Origin: Candidatus Accumulibacter appositus
Lineage (GTDB): Bacteria; Pseudomonadota; Gammaproteobacteria; Burkholderiales; Rhodocyclaceae
Reading direction: 5' to 3'
DNA: 64,000 nucleotides
Assembly (NCBI GenBank): GCA_000585055.1
Contig: JEMX01000021.1
Coordinates: 37,507 to 101,506, forward strand
The position numbers were made by a program, and so were the translations under genes. The notes beneath the pieces were generated by a model. That model was given only the letters and a program-made list of their open reading frames with translations, had not been told where the DNA came from and ran no database searches. Below, one piece after another: positions 38,963 to 48,029 of the stretch (the first letter of the stretch is position 1; each line of letters starts with the position of its first letter).

Positions 38963-39538
38963 CTAGGGCCGCGTGCCGGCTCGATTGCCACCAGAGCGGA
39001 GAATTCTGCGCGCGTCGTCGGCATCGCGCAGACTGGTCCCAATGGTGCAGAAATACTCGCCAAAAAGTGCTGCATGCTGCCGGTAAACCGTGCTTTCCTG
39101 GATGCGTAGCCACTGATCGCCGCGGGCTTTTGACCAGGTGTCGTCGGAACGACCAAAACCGTAGACACGGCGCTCGGCGGTGGCACAGCGGATCGCTTCG
39201 TAACTGACATTGCGCGCGCCGGCCGAACTGACGATCACCAGTGTGTAGTACACGACGCGATCAGGCGTGACCGATAGCGACTCGCTATCGATCATGAACT
39301 TGCTGTCGGCGGTCGCGCTGACCACGAAGGGGATCAGGTTTTCGGGCTGAGGAAATGGCGGAAATTTAACATCGCTTGCCTCCGTGGGCTGCTTTGTGGC
39401 TTCGCCATCATCGCCGGCGGAAAAAGCCGGCGACGGCAGCAGCACGGCGAGCGGCAAGAGGCCGCAGGCGAGGCGTGATATCCATGTCGCACGACGGGAT
39501 GGCCTGTCTCGCGTCAATTTCGGGAGCACGTTTTTCAT
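38963..39538 (-). CDS. CNP1-like family periplasmic protein
   Basis: 191 aa. A signal peptide ([15 protein letters not shown]) precedes a CNP1-like domain with [39 protein letters not shown] and [10 protein letters not shown]. The family is known from betaproteobacteria; CNP1 of Neisseria was described as a cryptic antigen and its role is unclear. The start overlaps the rppH stop by four bases (ATGA), so the two are co-translated. Confidence 0.88.
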   Translation of the reverse strand: MKNVLPKLTRDRPSRRATWISRLACGLLPLAVLLPSPAFSAGDDGEATKQPTEASDVKFPPFPQPENLIPFVVSATADSKFMIDSESLSVTPDRVVYYTLVIVSSAGARNVSYEAIRCATAERRVYGFGRSDDTWSKARGDQWLRIQESTVYRQHAALFGEYFCTIGTSLRDADDARRILRSGGNRAGTRP

Positions 39539-40080
39539 TTCTTGCCTGTCGCCTCAATCGCCAAACCCTGCACTTCCGGCGTAGCTGAACGGCGGGTCCG
39601 CCGGTGGTCTGCGTTCAGGAAGCGGGCCAGTTCGTTCAACGCTTCCTCGTAGACCCGGCGCTTGAACTCGATGACCGCGTCAAGTGACACCCAGTAATGA
39701 TTCCAGCGCCAGGCATCGAATTCCGGATGATCACAGGCGCGCAAGGAAACATCGCTATCGCGTCCAACCAGTCGCAACAGAAACCAGATCTGCTTCTGGC
39801 CCCGATAACTTCCACGCCATTCGCGCCTTACCCAGTGCGTCGGAACGTCGTAGCGCAACCAGTCTTTGGTGCGACCAAGGATGAACACATGCTCCGGCAG
39901 CAAGCCAACCTCTTCATGCAACTCACGGTACATCGCCTGTTCCGGCGTTTCGCCCCGCTTGATGCCGCCTTGCGGAAACTGCCATGAATGCTCTCTGATT
40001 CGCTTGCCCCAGAACACCTCGTTCTTGGTATTACAAAGAATGATGCCGACGTTCGGGCGATAGCCTTCACGATCAAGCAT
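39535..40080 (-). CDS. rppH: RNA pyrophosphohydrolase
   Basis: 181 aa. The Nudix box [20 protein letters not shown] (38-57, then VGL) has all GX5EX7REUXEEXGU residues. The N-terminus [17 protein letters not shown] and WQFPQGG are diagnostic of RppH. It removes pyrophosphate from the 5' end of mRNA and so triggers RNase E decay. It precedes the CNP1-like gene and is divergent from proS. Confidence 0.95.
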   Translation of the reverse strand: MLDREGYRPNVGIILCNTKNEVFWGKRIREHSWQFPQGGIKRGETPEQAMYRELHEEVGLLPEHVFILGRTKDWLRYDVPTHWVRREWRGSYRGQKQIWFLLRLVGRDSDVSLRACDHPEFDAWRWNHYWVSLDAVIEFKRRVYEEALNELARFLNADHRRTRRSATPEVQGLAIEATGKK

Positions 40081-40423
40081 TTATAGATCCTGCAATTCGA
40101 TTGATTGCGCGCATTTTTCCACAATTCCATGGCCTTGCAAAGGAGCGCATACGCCAATTGTCGTACGCTGCGCCGCGCTCGCTGCGCCGTGGCCGTTGGC
40201 AAGCCGAAGTCGCCAGCAAGCTGCGGCACGGGCGGGTCTTGGCGCAATTAGATCAAAGTCCTGTCCGCGAGCACTATGATGCTGATGAGAATTTGCCGCT
40301 CGTGGTGGCGCTGGCCGCCCGCTCGCCGGCCGTACCTGCCTGCACCTGCATGCGCAATAGGCGTCGCCGATTGGCCATCTGTCGAGTAAAATCGGCGTTT
40401 TCTTCCTTTGTCAGCGGATTCTC
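40081..40423. other. Divergent rppH/proS intergenic region
   Basis: 343 bp with no credible gene. A TAAAAT box at 40387-40392, about 30 bp upstream of proS, may be its -10 element, but no good -35 is seen at the right distance. The rppH side is AT-rich near its start. Nothing else stands out. Confidence 0.4.
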
Positions 40424-42151
40424 ATGCGCACTTCCCGTTTTTTTCTGGCGACGCTCAAAGAGGCGCCTTCCGACGCCGAGGTGATCAGCCACCAGCTGAT
40501 GGTGCGCGCCGGGATGATCAAGCGGCTCGCCGGCGGGATCTACACCTGGATGCCGCTTGGCCTGCGCGTGCTGCGCAAGGTGGAGAGGATCGTGCGCGAG
40601 GAAATGGATCGCGCCGGGGCGATCGAATTGTCGATGCCGGCGGTGCAGCCGGCAGAGCTATGGCAGGAATCCGGGCGCTGGGAGAAGTACGGTCCCGAGT
40701 TGCTGCGTTGCAAGGACCGCCACCAGCGCGATTTCGTCATTGGCCCGACGCACGAAGAAGTGATTACCGACGTCGTGCGCAAGGACGTAAAGAGCTACCG
40801 TCAGCTGCCGCTGCACTTCTACCAGGTGCAGGTCAAGTTTCGCGACGAGATCCGGCCGCGTTTCGGAATCATGCGCGGTCGCGAGTTCCTGATGAAGGAC
40901 GGTTATTCCTTTCACAGCAGCTTCGAAGACCTGCAGCGCGAATACCGCAACATGTTCGCAACCTACACCCGCATCTTCACCCGCCTGGGACTGAAATTCC
41001 GTGCCGTCGCGGCGGATACCGGCGCGATCGGTGGTACGGGTTCGCACGAGTTCCACGTCCTCGCCGACTCCGGCGAGGACGCGCTGGCCTATTGCCCGGA
41101 TTCGGATTTCGCGGCCAATGTAGAACTGGCGGAAGCCATTGCCCCGGCGGCAGCGCGTCCGCCTGCCGCCGAGACCTTACAGAAGATCGCCACGCCGGGT
41201 CGCATCACCTGTGCCGACGTCGCTGAGTTCCTCGGCCTGCCGCTGATCCGAACGGTCAAGGTGATCGCCATCGTCCAGGACCCGGAAGCCGAAAACCCCG
41301 CTACTCTGGCCATGATTCTGCTGCGCGGCGATCACAATCTGAACGAGGTGAAAGCGGCCAAGCAGCTTGGCGAGTTTCGCTTCGCACGTGAAGACGAGAT
41401 CATCGCCGCCCTGGGCTGCCAGCCCGGCTATCTCGGTCCGGTGGCGGTTGGCGAGGTGCCGATCTACGTCGATCGCAGCGTCGCGGTGATGGGCGACTTC
41501 GTTTGCGGCGCGAACGAAGCCGGCTACCACCTGACGGGAGTGAACTTCGGTCGCGATCTTGCCGAGCCGACGCTGGTTGCCGATTTCAGGAATGTCGTTG
41601 CTGGCGACCCCTCGCCTGACGGCAAAGGTTGTCTGGAACTTTGCCGTGGCGTCGAGGTGGGACATATCTTCCAGCTGCGTACCAAATACGCCGAGGCGCT
41701 CAAGTGCAGCTTTCTCGACGAGAGCGGCCAGAGCAAAATCATGGAAATGGGTTGCTACGGAATCGGCGTCACGCGTATCGTTGGGGCGGCCATCGAGCAG
41801 GGGCACGATCAACGCGGCATTCGTTTCCCGGCCGCGATTGCGCCGTTCGAGGTCTGTGTCGTGCCGATGGGTTACGCCAAGAGCGAAAGCGTCAAGGCAG
41901 CGGCCGACGCCTTGTACGCCGAACTGAGTGGCGCCGGCATCGACGTGCTGCTCGACGACCGTAACGAGCGTCCGGGCGTGATGTTTGCCGAAATGGAATT
42001 GATCGGCATCCCGCACCGGGTGGTCGTTGGCGAGCGCGGCCTCGCCGAGGGCAAGTTCGAGTACAAGGGGCGTGGCGACGCCGAGTCGCAGCTGCTGCCG
42101 CTGGCCGAGATCGGGCCCTTTCTGAAAGCCAGGCTGTGCACCGCACCCTGA
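40424..42151 (+). CDS. proS: Prolyl-tRNA synthetase
   Basis: 575 aa, the bacterial-type ProRS with an editing insertion (about 225-405, containing [13 protein letters not shown]) between class II motifs 2 and 3. Motif 1 is in [19 protein letters not shown], motif 2 has [18 protein letters not shown], motif 3 has [15 protein letters not shown]. The anticodon-binding domain is at the C-terminus ([10 protein letters not shown]). It charges tRNA-Pro and clears mischarged Ala. The stop overlaps the transglycosylase start (TGATG). Confidence 0.96.
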   Translation: MRTSRFFLATLKEAPSDAEVISHQLMVRAGMIKRLAGGIYTWMPLGLRVLRKVERIVREEMDRAGAIELSMPAVQPAELWQESGRWEKYGPELLRCKDRHQRDFVIGPTHEEVITDVVRKDVKSYRQLPLHFYQVQVKFRDEIRPRFGIMRGREFLMKDGYSFHSSFEDLQREYRNMFATYTRIFTRLGLKFRAVAADTGAIGGTGSHEFHVLADSGEDALAYCPDSDFAANVELAEAIAPAAARPPAAETLQKIATPGRITCADVAEFLGLPLIRTVKVIAIVQDPEAENPATLAMILLRGDHNLNEVKAAKQLGEFRFAREDEIIAALGCQPGYLGPVAVGEVPIYVDRSVAVMGDFVCGANEAGYHLTGVNFGRDLAEPTLVADFRNVVAGDPSPDGKGCLELCRGVEVGHIFQLRTKYAEALKCSFLDESGQSKIMEMGCYGIGVTRIVGAAIEQGHDQRGIRFPAAIAPFEVCVVPMGYAKSESVKAAADALYAELSGAGIDVLLDDRNERPGVMFAEMELIGIPHRVVVGERGLAEGKFEYKGRGDAESQLLPLAEIGPFLKARLCTAP

Positions 42152-42789
42152 TGTCTCTTCCACAGTGGCCCGCGCTGCGGCTGGCTCTGCCGCGGGTAAT
42201 GCTGGTGGCACTGCTGCTGGCACCGCCGGCGGCGCTCGCCGGTGCGCAGAAATACGAACCGCTTTCAGCCAGTGTGCATGGCGCGCTGTCGCGGTCGGTT
42301 TCGGACCGCGCACCGCAGCACAGTTCTTTCGAGGATTCGACGGTGGCCACGGACTGGTTGGCCGAGATGTCGGGGCGGCTCGCCAAGCGCATTCCCGACC
42401 GGGTCGCGCGGATGGAATTCCTGCGCTCGGTGCACTACGAAGCGACGCGGGCTGGTCTTGACCCGCAGCTGGTCCTTGGTCTGATCCAGGTCGAAAGTGG
42501 CTTCAAGAAGTATGCTGTATCGAGCGCCGGCGCGCGCGGCTTCATGCAGGTGATGCCGTTCTGGGTAAAGCTGGTCGGACGCAGTGAAGACAATCTCTTC
42601 CATCTGCGCACCAATCTGCGCTATGGCTGCACCATCCTTCGTCACTACCTCGACATCGAGCGCGGCGACCTCTACCGCGCACTTGGGCGCTACAACGGTA
42701 GCCTCGGTCAAGCCACCTACCCGAACCTGGTGCGCGCCGCCTGGCACAACCAGTGGAAATACACCCCGGGCGCGCTGGCGCTCCGCTGA
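42151..42789 (+). CDS. Lytic murein transglycosylase (SLT family)
   Basis: 212 aa from the ATG at 42151, which overlaps the proS stop by one base; a GTG at 42136 would lengthen the signal peptide. Signal sequence to about residue 30 (PPAALAGA). The goose-type lysozyme/SLT domain about 85-205 has catalytic Glu115 in LIQVESGF and SSAGARGFMQVMPFW, with GRYNGS later. It cleaves glycan strands to 1,6-anhydromuropeptides in the periplasm. proS followed by this gene is conserved in betaproteobacteria. Confidence 0.92.
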   Translation: MSLPQWPALRLALPRVMLVALLLAPPAALAGAQKYEPLSASVHGALSRSVSDRAPQHSSFEDSTVATDWLAEMSGRLAKRIPDRVARMEFLRSVHYEATRAGLDPQLVLGLIQVESGFKKYAVSSAGARGFMQVMPFWVKLVGRSEDNLFHLRTNLRYGCTILRHYLDIERGDLYRALGRYNGSLGQATYPNLVRAAWHNQWKYTPGALALR

Positions 42790-42896
42790 GCTGGCGTCTT
42801 TTTTCTAGCCTTCGCCCCTGGGACCGTGGAATTTGCCGCAGCGTTGCCGCAGTCATTCTTGCCGCTGCAGCCTCACTCCTCGCGCTCTCGCCGCGC

Positions 42897-44252
42897 TCAG
42901 CGCATCCCCGGCATCATCCCTTTCAGACCGCGCATGAGCTGGCCAATGCCGCCCTTGGAAAACTGCTTCATCATCTTCTGCGTCTGCTCGAACTGCTTCA
43001 GCAGGCGATTGACTTCCTGCACCTGAACGCCGGCGCCGATCGCGATGCGGCGCTTGCGTGCGGCCTTGAGCAGCTCCGGGTTGGCTCGTTCGCTTGGGGT
43101 CATCGAGTTGATGATCCCCTCGATGCGTGCCACTGCCTTCTCCTCGCCGCCAGCCGGCAACTGGCCGGCCGCTTGGGAAAATTGCGCCGGCAGTTTCTCC
43201 ATCATCGACGACAGGCCGCCCATCTTGCGCATCTGACTGATCTGGCCCTTGAAGTCGTTGAGGTCGAAGCCCTTGCCAGATTTGAGCTTTTTGGCGAAGT
43301 CGGCCGCCTGTTGCTCGTCGATGCCCTTCTTGGCATCTTCGATCAGCGACAGCACGTCGCCCATGCCGAGGATTCGCGACGCCATGCGCTCCGGGTGGAA
43401 GGCCTCGATCCCGGTCAGTTTCTCGCCGACGCCGGCGTATTTGATCGGTTTGCCGGTGACGTGCCGCACCGACAGCGCCGCGCCACCGCGCGCATCGCCA
43501 TCGAGCTTGGTGAGAATGACACCAGTCAGCGGCAGGGCTTCACTGAAGGCCTTGGCGGTGTTGATCGCATCCTGACCGAGCATGGCATCGACGACGAACA
43601 GCGTTTCGATCGGTTTTACCGCCGCGTGCAGTTCGGCGATCTCCTTCATCATCGCCTCGTCGATGGCCAGACGACCGGCGGTATCGACCAGCAGCACATC
43701 GTGGAAGTGCCGCCTTGCCCAGTCGAGCGCCTTGCGCGCGATGTCGACCGGCTTCTCGCTTGCCGTCGAGGGCAGGAAGTCGACACCCGCCTGCGTGGCG
43801 ACGGTCTTCAACTGCTCGATGGCGGCCGGGCGATAAACGTCGCAGGAAACCACCAGCACTTTCTTCTTCTGTGTTTCGCGCAACAGCTTCGCCAGCTTGC
43901 CGACCGTGGTCGTCTTGCCGGCTCCCTGCAGGCCGGCCATGAGCATCACTGCCGGCGGCTGCGTGGCCATGTTCAGGCCAGCGTGTTCCTCGCCCATCAG
44001 CTTGGTCAGCTCACGGTGGACGACGCCGATCAAAGCCTGTCCGGGGCTCAGTGAGCCGATCACTTCCTCGCCGATCGCTTTCTCGCGCACCGCGGCAATC
44101 AGGTCCTTGATGGCGGGCAAAGCGACGTCGGCTTCGAGCAAGGCGAGGCGAACTTCGCGTAGCGCGTCGCCAATATTGGCTTCCGTCAGGCGCGCTTCAC
44201 CGCGCAGTGTCTTCATGACGCGGGCAAGACGTTGGGTCAGGTTGTCGAGCAT
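42897..44252 (-). CDS. ffh: Signal recognition particle protein Ffh
   Basis: 451 aa from MLDNLTQRL at 44252. N domain, then GTPase G domain with GLQGAGKTTT, DTAGRL and TKLDGDARGG, then the methionine-rich M domain at the C-terminus (MMKQFSKGGIGQLMRGLKGM), which binds 4.5S RNA and signal sequences. It targets inner-membrane proteins to SecYEG with FtsY. Divergent from the CcsA-like gene with about 30 bp between starts. Confidence 0.97.
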   Translation of the reverse strand: MLDNLTQRLARVMKTLRGEARLTEANIGDALREVRLALLEADVALPAIKDLIAAVREKAIGEEVIGSLSPGQALIGVVHRELTKLMGEEHAGLNMATQPPAVMLMAGLQGAGKTTTVGKLAKLLRETQKKKVLVVSCDVYRPAAIEQLKTVATQAGVDFLPSTASEKPVDIARKALDWARRHFHDVLLVDTAGRLAIDEAMMKEIAELHAAVKPIETLFVVDAMLGQDAINTAKAFSEALPLTGVILTKLDGDARGGAALSVRHVTGKPIKYAGVGEKLTGIEAFHPERMASRILGMGDVLSLIEDAKKGIDEQQAADFAKKLKSGKGFDLNDFKGQISQMRKMGGLSSMMEKLPAQFSQAAGQLPAGGEEKAVARIEGIINSMTPSERANPELLKAARKRRIAIGAGVQVQEVNRLLKQFEQTQKMMKQFSKGGIGQLMRGLKGMMPGMR

Positions 44253-44282
44253 TTGGATTCCGGCTTGGTGTAAACTCAAAAG

Positions 44283-45122
44283 ATGCCGGACATTCTACTG
44301 CACCTTCTCCCACACGTTGTTTCAGCGCTGATCTACGCGGCGATGGGCGTACATTTCTGGCATACGCGCTGGCGTGAAAGCGACCGCCCACTGGTCACCT
44401 TGCCGATGCAGGGCTGGGAGCGCGGGGTCCTCTTCGGCGCCCTGCTGATCCAGGGTTTCGGGCTTTACGAGGGGCTCTTTGGTGCCGGAGGCATGCGCTT
44501 CTCGTTCAGTTTTGCGATGTCGCTGATGCTCTGGCTGGCGGTCCTCATCTACTGGCTGGAGAGCTTCCGGTCGCGCATGGATGGGCTGCAGCCGATGGTT
44601 CTGCCGCTGGCCGCGCTCGGCGCGCTGTCGCCGGCCATTTTTCCGCAACTGCGGGTCATTGCGCACGCTGGCGCCTGGGGTTTCCAGCTGCATTTTCTGA
44701 CCGCCATGCTGGCCTACAGTTTGTTCACTCTTTCCGCACTGCACGCGGTCTTCATGGGCTTCGCCGAGCGCAAGCTGCATCAGCGGGCGATCACCAAGAG
44801 CCTGGCCAGCCTGCCGCCGATCCTGACCATGGAAGCGTTGCTCTTTCGCATGATCACGGTCGCCTTCCTGTTGCTCACCGTGGCGCTGCTCAGTGGCGTG
44901 ATGTTCTCCGAAGCCATTTTCGGCAAGGCCATGGTCCTCGACCACAAGACCTTGTTCGCCTTCGCTTCGTGGGCCATCTTTGCCGCGCTACTGGTCGGCC
45001 GTCGCATCTACGGCTGGCGCGGTCGTGTTGCCCTGCGCTGGACCCTGGCCGGATTTCTGGTGCTGCTGCTGGCTTACATGGGCAGCCGTTTTGTCGCCGA
45101 AATCCTGTTGCATCGCTTCTGA
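44283..45122 (+). CDS. CcsA/YpjD-like cytochrome c assembly family membrane protein
   Basis: 279 aa with about eight membrane segments. It belongs to the CcsA-related proteins of the YpjD type, with WGFQLHFLTAMLAYSLFTLS and MEALLFRMITVAFLLLT; the tryptophan-rich WWD signature of heme handlers is weak here. E. coli YpjD lies next to ffh in the same divergent manner, which supports the match. A role in heme or cytochrome handling is inferred from the family name only. Confidence 0.85.
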   Translation: MPDILLHLLPHVVSALIYAAMGVHFWHTRWRESDRPLVTLPMQGWERGVLFGALLIQGFGLYEGLFGAGGMRFSFSFAMSLMLWLAVLIYWLESFRSRMDGLQPMVLPLAALGALSPAIFPQLRVIAHAGAWGFQLHFLTAMLAYSLFTLSALHAVFMGFAERKLHQRAITKSLASLPPILTMEALLFRMITVAFLLLTVALLSGVMFSEAIFGKAMVLDHKTLFAFASWAIFAALLVGRRIYGWRGRVALRWTLAGFLVLLLAYMGSRFVAEILLHRF

Positions 45123-45223
45123 GCCAGCGCTCTCGTACCACCTCTCTCGCGCACGCGTGTGCTAGTGTTCCATCGGCAGAGCATCGCCATCCCATTTCGA
45201 ATGACAAACCGAGGAGTATCAGC

Positions 45224-45607
45224 ATGGACAAAGCAGCGAATCCGGTCGGATGGTTCGAGATCTACGTCTCCGACATGACCCGTGCGCGCGATTTCTACAC
45301 GGCGGTTTTCGGTCGTGAGCTGATAGCGCTGCCGGAAATCGGCGATGAGGGCGAGATGTACGCTTTTTCCTGGGTCGAGGGCGGCGCGGGCGCTGCCGGT
45401 GCGCTGGTGCGGCACCCGATGAATGGGCCGGGGAAGGGGGGCACGATGGTGTACTTCAACTGCGACGACGCCAACAACGAAGCCGAGCGCGCGGTCGAGG
45501 CGGGTGGCCGGCTCATCCAACCGAAGGTGGCGATCGGCCAATACGGGCATATCGCGCTGGTCCAGGATTCGGAAGGCAACATCATCGGCTTGCACTCGAT
45601 GCAGTAG
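45224..45607 (+). CDS. VOC family (glyoxalase/bleomycin-resistance fold) protein
   Basis: 127 aa; ATG 45224 behind GAGGAG, so the longer frame is rejected. A two-repeat VOC domain: FEIYVSDMTRARDFYTAVFG in the first half and QYGHIALVQDSEGNIIGLHS in the second. His and Glu ligands for a metal are present only in part, so it may be a non-catalytic or binding member (YdcJ/CarF-like size). Substrate unknown. Confidence 0.85.
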   Translation: MDKAANPVGWFEIYVSDMTRARDFYTAVFGRELIALPEIGDEGEMYAFSWVEGGAGAAGALVRHPMNGPGKGGTMVYFNCDDANNEAERAVEAGGRLIQPKVAIGQYGHIALVQDSEGNIIGLHSMQ

Positions 45608-45728
45608 GGCAGGCGCCCTGTGCGGCGCTCTTGCCGGGCAGGGTGTTGTTGCCGGGGCACGCCGCTTGGCGACCGTGGCCGCAAATGGCAAGCTCCCCCT
45701 CCGATGAAAACCTCGAGGAGTGCGTCCG

Positions 45729-46379
45729 ATGCAGCAGATTTTTCTCTATGGCGATTCCCTGTCCTGGGGGATCATTCCCGATACGCGGCGTCGGCTGAGT
45801 TTTGACGAGCGCTGGCCGGGGGTAATGGAAAATGCGCTCAACGCCGACGCTCGCCGGGCGCGCATCCTCGAAGACTGCCTCAACGGTCGCCGCACTGTCT
45901 GGGACGATCCCTTCAAGCCGGGCCGCAAGGGCCTCGACGGCCTGGCCCAGCGCATCGAGTGTCATTCGCCGCTGGCGCTGGTGATCCTGATGCTCGGCAG
46001 CAATGACTTCCAGTCGATGCATCCGCACAATGCCTGGCACTCGGCGCAGGGTCTCGGTGCCCTGGTCAATGCCATTCGTCAGGCGCCGATCGAGCCGGAT
46101 ATGCCGGTACCACCCATACTTCTCGTCGCGCCGCCGCCGCAGCAGGAACCGCGGGGAACGATCGCGCCGAAGTTCGTCGGTGGCGATCGCAAATGCATCG
46201 GCTTCGCCGCCGCCTGCCGCGAGGTGGCAGACGCCCTCGGCTGCCACTACTTCGATGCCGGCACGGTGGCCACGGTCAGCCAGATCGACGGGGTGCACCT
46301 CGACGCCGACCAGCATGCGCGCCTCGGCGCTGCGCTGGCGAAAGTGGTGGACGAACTGGGCTGTTGCCCGAGCCGCTGA
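45729..46379 (+). CDS. SGNH/GDSL hydrolase
   Basis: 216 aa; ATG 45729 with GAGGAG nine bases upstream. SGNH blocks: GDSLSWG (Ser10), Gly in NGRRT, GSNDF (Asn92) and DGVHLDADQH (Asp-x2-His). No signal peptide, so it is likely a cytoplasmic esterase, arylesterase-like in length. The substrate cannot be told. Confidence 0.9.
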   Translation: MQQIFLYGDSLSWGIIPDTRRRLSFDERWPGVMENALNADARRARILEDCLNGRRTVWDDPFKPGRKGLDGLAQRIECHSPLALVILMLGSNDFQSMHPHNAWHSAQGLGALVNAIRQAPIEPDMPVPPILLVAPPPQQEPRGTIAPKFVGGDRKCIGFAAACREVADALGCHYFDAGTVATVSQIDGVHLDADQHARLGAALAKVVDELGCCPSR

Positions 46380-46430
46380 TTGGCTCCTGCGACGCTGGTC
46401 GCTCCGCAGCGGCTACGTGGCGTCGGCTTC

Positions 46431-46910
46431 TCAGTCTGCCGACGTAGCAAGGATCGGTTCGCAACGCACTTCGGATTTCACCGAGTTGGCGATGAAGCAT
46501 TCCGCATGCGCCTGCTGGTGCATCTGCGTCAGCTCTTCGGGCCCGGGCTGGCGCTCCCCCGAGAACGCTACTTCCGGCCTGAGCGTGACGACGGTGATCG
46601 CCAGCTTGCCGTCGCCATTTTTCGCCATCACCCCGAGCGGGCTATCGGCGTAGCGATCGACGCAGAAGCCGTGCCGGGCGGCGATGGAAAGGAACCACAG
46701 CAGGTGGCAGCTCGCCAGCGAAGCGACAAATGCCTCTTCCGGGTCGACCGCCGTCGGGTCGGACATCGGCAGGGGAACGACGTGCGGCGACGACGAAGCC
46801 GGGATTTCGAGGCCGCCGTCGAAGCGCAGCAGATGCCGGCGGCTGTAGCGATTGCCGAGGAAATCCTGCTCGCCGCGCAGCCAGAGAAGCTGTGCACAGT
46901 ATTCGGCCAT
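46431..46910 (-). CDS. OsmC family protein
   Basis: 159 aa from the ATG at 46910, behind GGGAG; the long upstream frame has no family likeness. The OsmC/Ohr cysteines are Cys68 (SLASCHLLWFL) and Cys138 (HAECFIANS), with FVASLASCHLLW very like the Ohr/OsmC helix. It probably reduces organic hydroperoxides. It is the second OsmC gene of the window, about 9 kb from the YhfA-like one. Confidence 0.88.
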   Translation of the reverse strand: MAEYCAQLLWLRGEQDFLGNRYSRRHLLRFDGGLEIPASSSPHVVPLPMSDPTAVDPEEAFVASLASCHLLWFLSIAARHGFCVDRYADSPLGVMAKNGDGKLAITVVTLRPEVAFSGERQPGPEELTQMHQQAHAECFIANSVKSEVRCEPILATSAD

Positions 46911-47160
46911 GACCGGTCTCCCAGGAGTGATGTGGATCAGAGGGGTGAAGGTGGTGAGTAATAGCACAGCCGGCGCTTGGCGTGAAAGCCGCGCCGTGTA
47001 CTCCCGTGGTTTCGCGCGCCCTCCGCGACCCACGACCTGGCCGAAGCCGTCATGATCAGCGGGTGGCGCTGGCCTGCCGCCATCTCTTTGCGCACGCCGC
47101 GCCTGCGGCGATGGCTTCTTTCGTGTCAGCACCCATTCACCATTCGGAGAGAAAACCCAG

Positions 47161-47916
47161 ATGAAGCTGATCATTACCGGACATAGCCGCGGCCTGGGAG
47201 CCGCGATTGCGGAAACCCTCCTGGCACGCGGCATCGCCGTGCTCGGCCTGGCCCGACGCGGCAACGCCAGTCTGGCTGAGCGCTACCCGCAGTTGCTGCG
47301 CGAAGTGACGATCGACCTCAGCGATGTCGCTGCGCTGCAGGACTGGCTAGCCGGCGACCAGTTGCCCGGCTTTCTTGCTGGCTGCAGCTCGCTTTGCCTG
47401 GTCAACAACGCCGGTACGGTGCAACCCGTGGCGCCGATCGGCAGTGCGCAAAACGCGGCCATTGCCCGTGCCCTGAACCTCAACGTCGGCACGCCGCTGA
47501 TCCTCGCCAACGCCGTCATTGCGGCGTCGCCCAAGGTGCCGGAGGCGCGCATCCTGCACATTTCCAGCGGTGCCGCGCGCGGCCCCTATCCAGGCTGGAG
47601 CGTCTATTGCGCGAGCAAGGCGGCGCTTGACCAGCATGCGCGTGCGGTGGCCCTCGACGAGGTCGCAGGCGTGCGCATAGCCAGTGTCGCTCCCGGAGTG
47701 ATCGATACCGACATGCAGGCCGAAATCCGCGCCACGTCGCTGGCGAGTTTTCCGGCGCGCGACAAGTTCGAGGCCTTGCAGCGCAATGGACAGCTGGCCG
47801 ATGCCCGGGAGTGCGCCGGACGCCTGGTGGCCTACCTGCTGGACGACCGCTTTGGCAGCGAGCCGGTGGCCGATCTGCGCGACTATCTTTGCGCGGAGAC
47901 GGCCAGACGATCATGA
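47161..47916 (+). CDS. Short-chain dehydrogenase/reductase
   Basis: 251 aa, single Rossmann domain. Cofactor motif TGHSRGLG (6-13), NNAG (82-85) and the catalytic Ser136, Tyr149, Lys153 (YCASK) are complete. It resembles benzil/sepiapterin-type reductases in the TGHS start. NADPH is likely. Its stop TGA (47914-47916) is part of repeat copy F. Confidence 0.9.
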   Translation: MKLIITGHSRGLGAAIAETLLARGIAVLGLARRGNASLAERYPQLLREVTIDLSDVAALQDWLAGDQLPGFLAGCSSLCLVNNAGTVQPVAPIGSAQNAAIARALNLNVGTPLILANAVIAASPKVPEARILHISSGAARGPYPGWSVYCASKAALDQHARAVALDEVAGVRIASVAPGVIDTDMQAEIRATSLASFPARDKFEALQRNGQLADARECAGRLVAYLLDDRFGSEPVADLRDYLCAETARRS

Positions 47917-48029
47917 CATGGCGAGATGCCCCGGATCATGGAAGTGATGACCGTTCCCCCCTCTTCTCCAATCCTTCTCCCGCGAGGGGAGAGGGGGCGT
48001 CGTGAGTCGCTTAGGCGACTTGCAAATTA
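47911..48029 (+). repeat. Dispersed palindromic repeat, copy F (fills the gap between two convergent stops)
   Basis: TCATGACATGGCGAGATGCCCCGGATCATG ... then the CCTTCTCCCGC / GAGGGGAGAGGGGG hairpin, then GTGAGTCGCTTAGGCGACTTGCAAATTA. The left end supplies the TGA of the SDR gene and the right end supplies the TTA (TAA on the minus strand) of the SLC13 gene, so the whole intergenic space is repeat. Confidence 0.8.

Noticed and set aside
42753..44054. 433-codon plus-strand frame over ffh
   Set aside because: Ffh GTPase and M-domain motifs on the minus strand leave no doubt.
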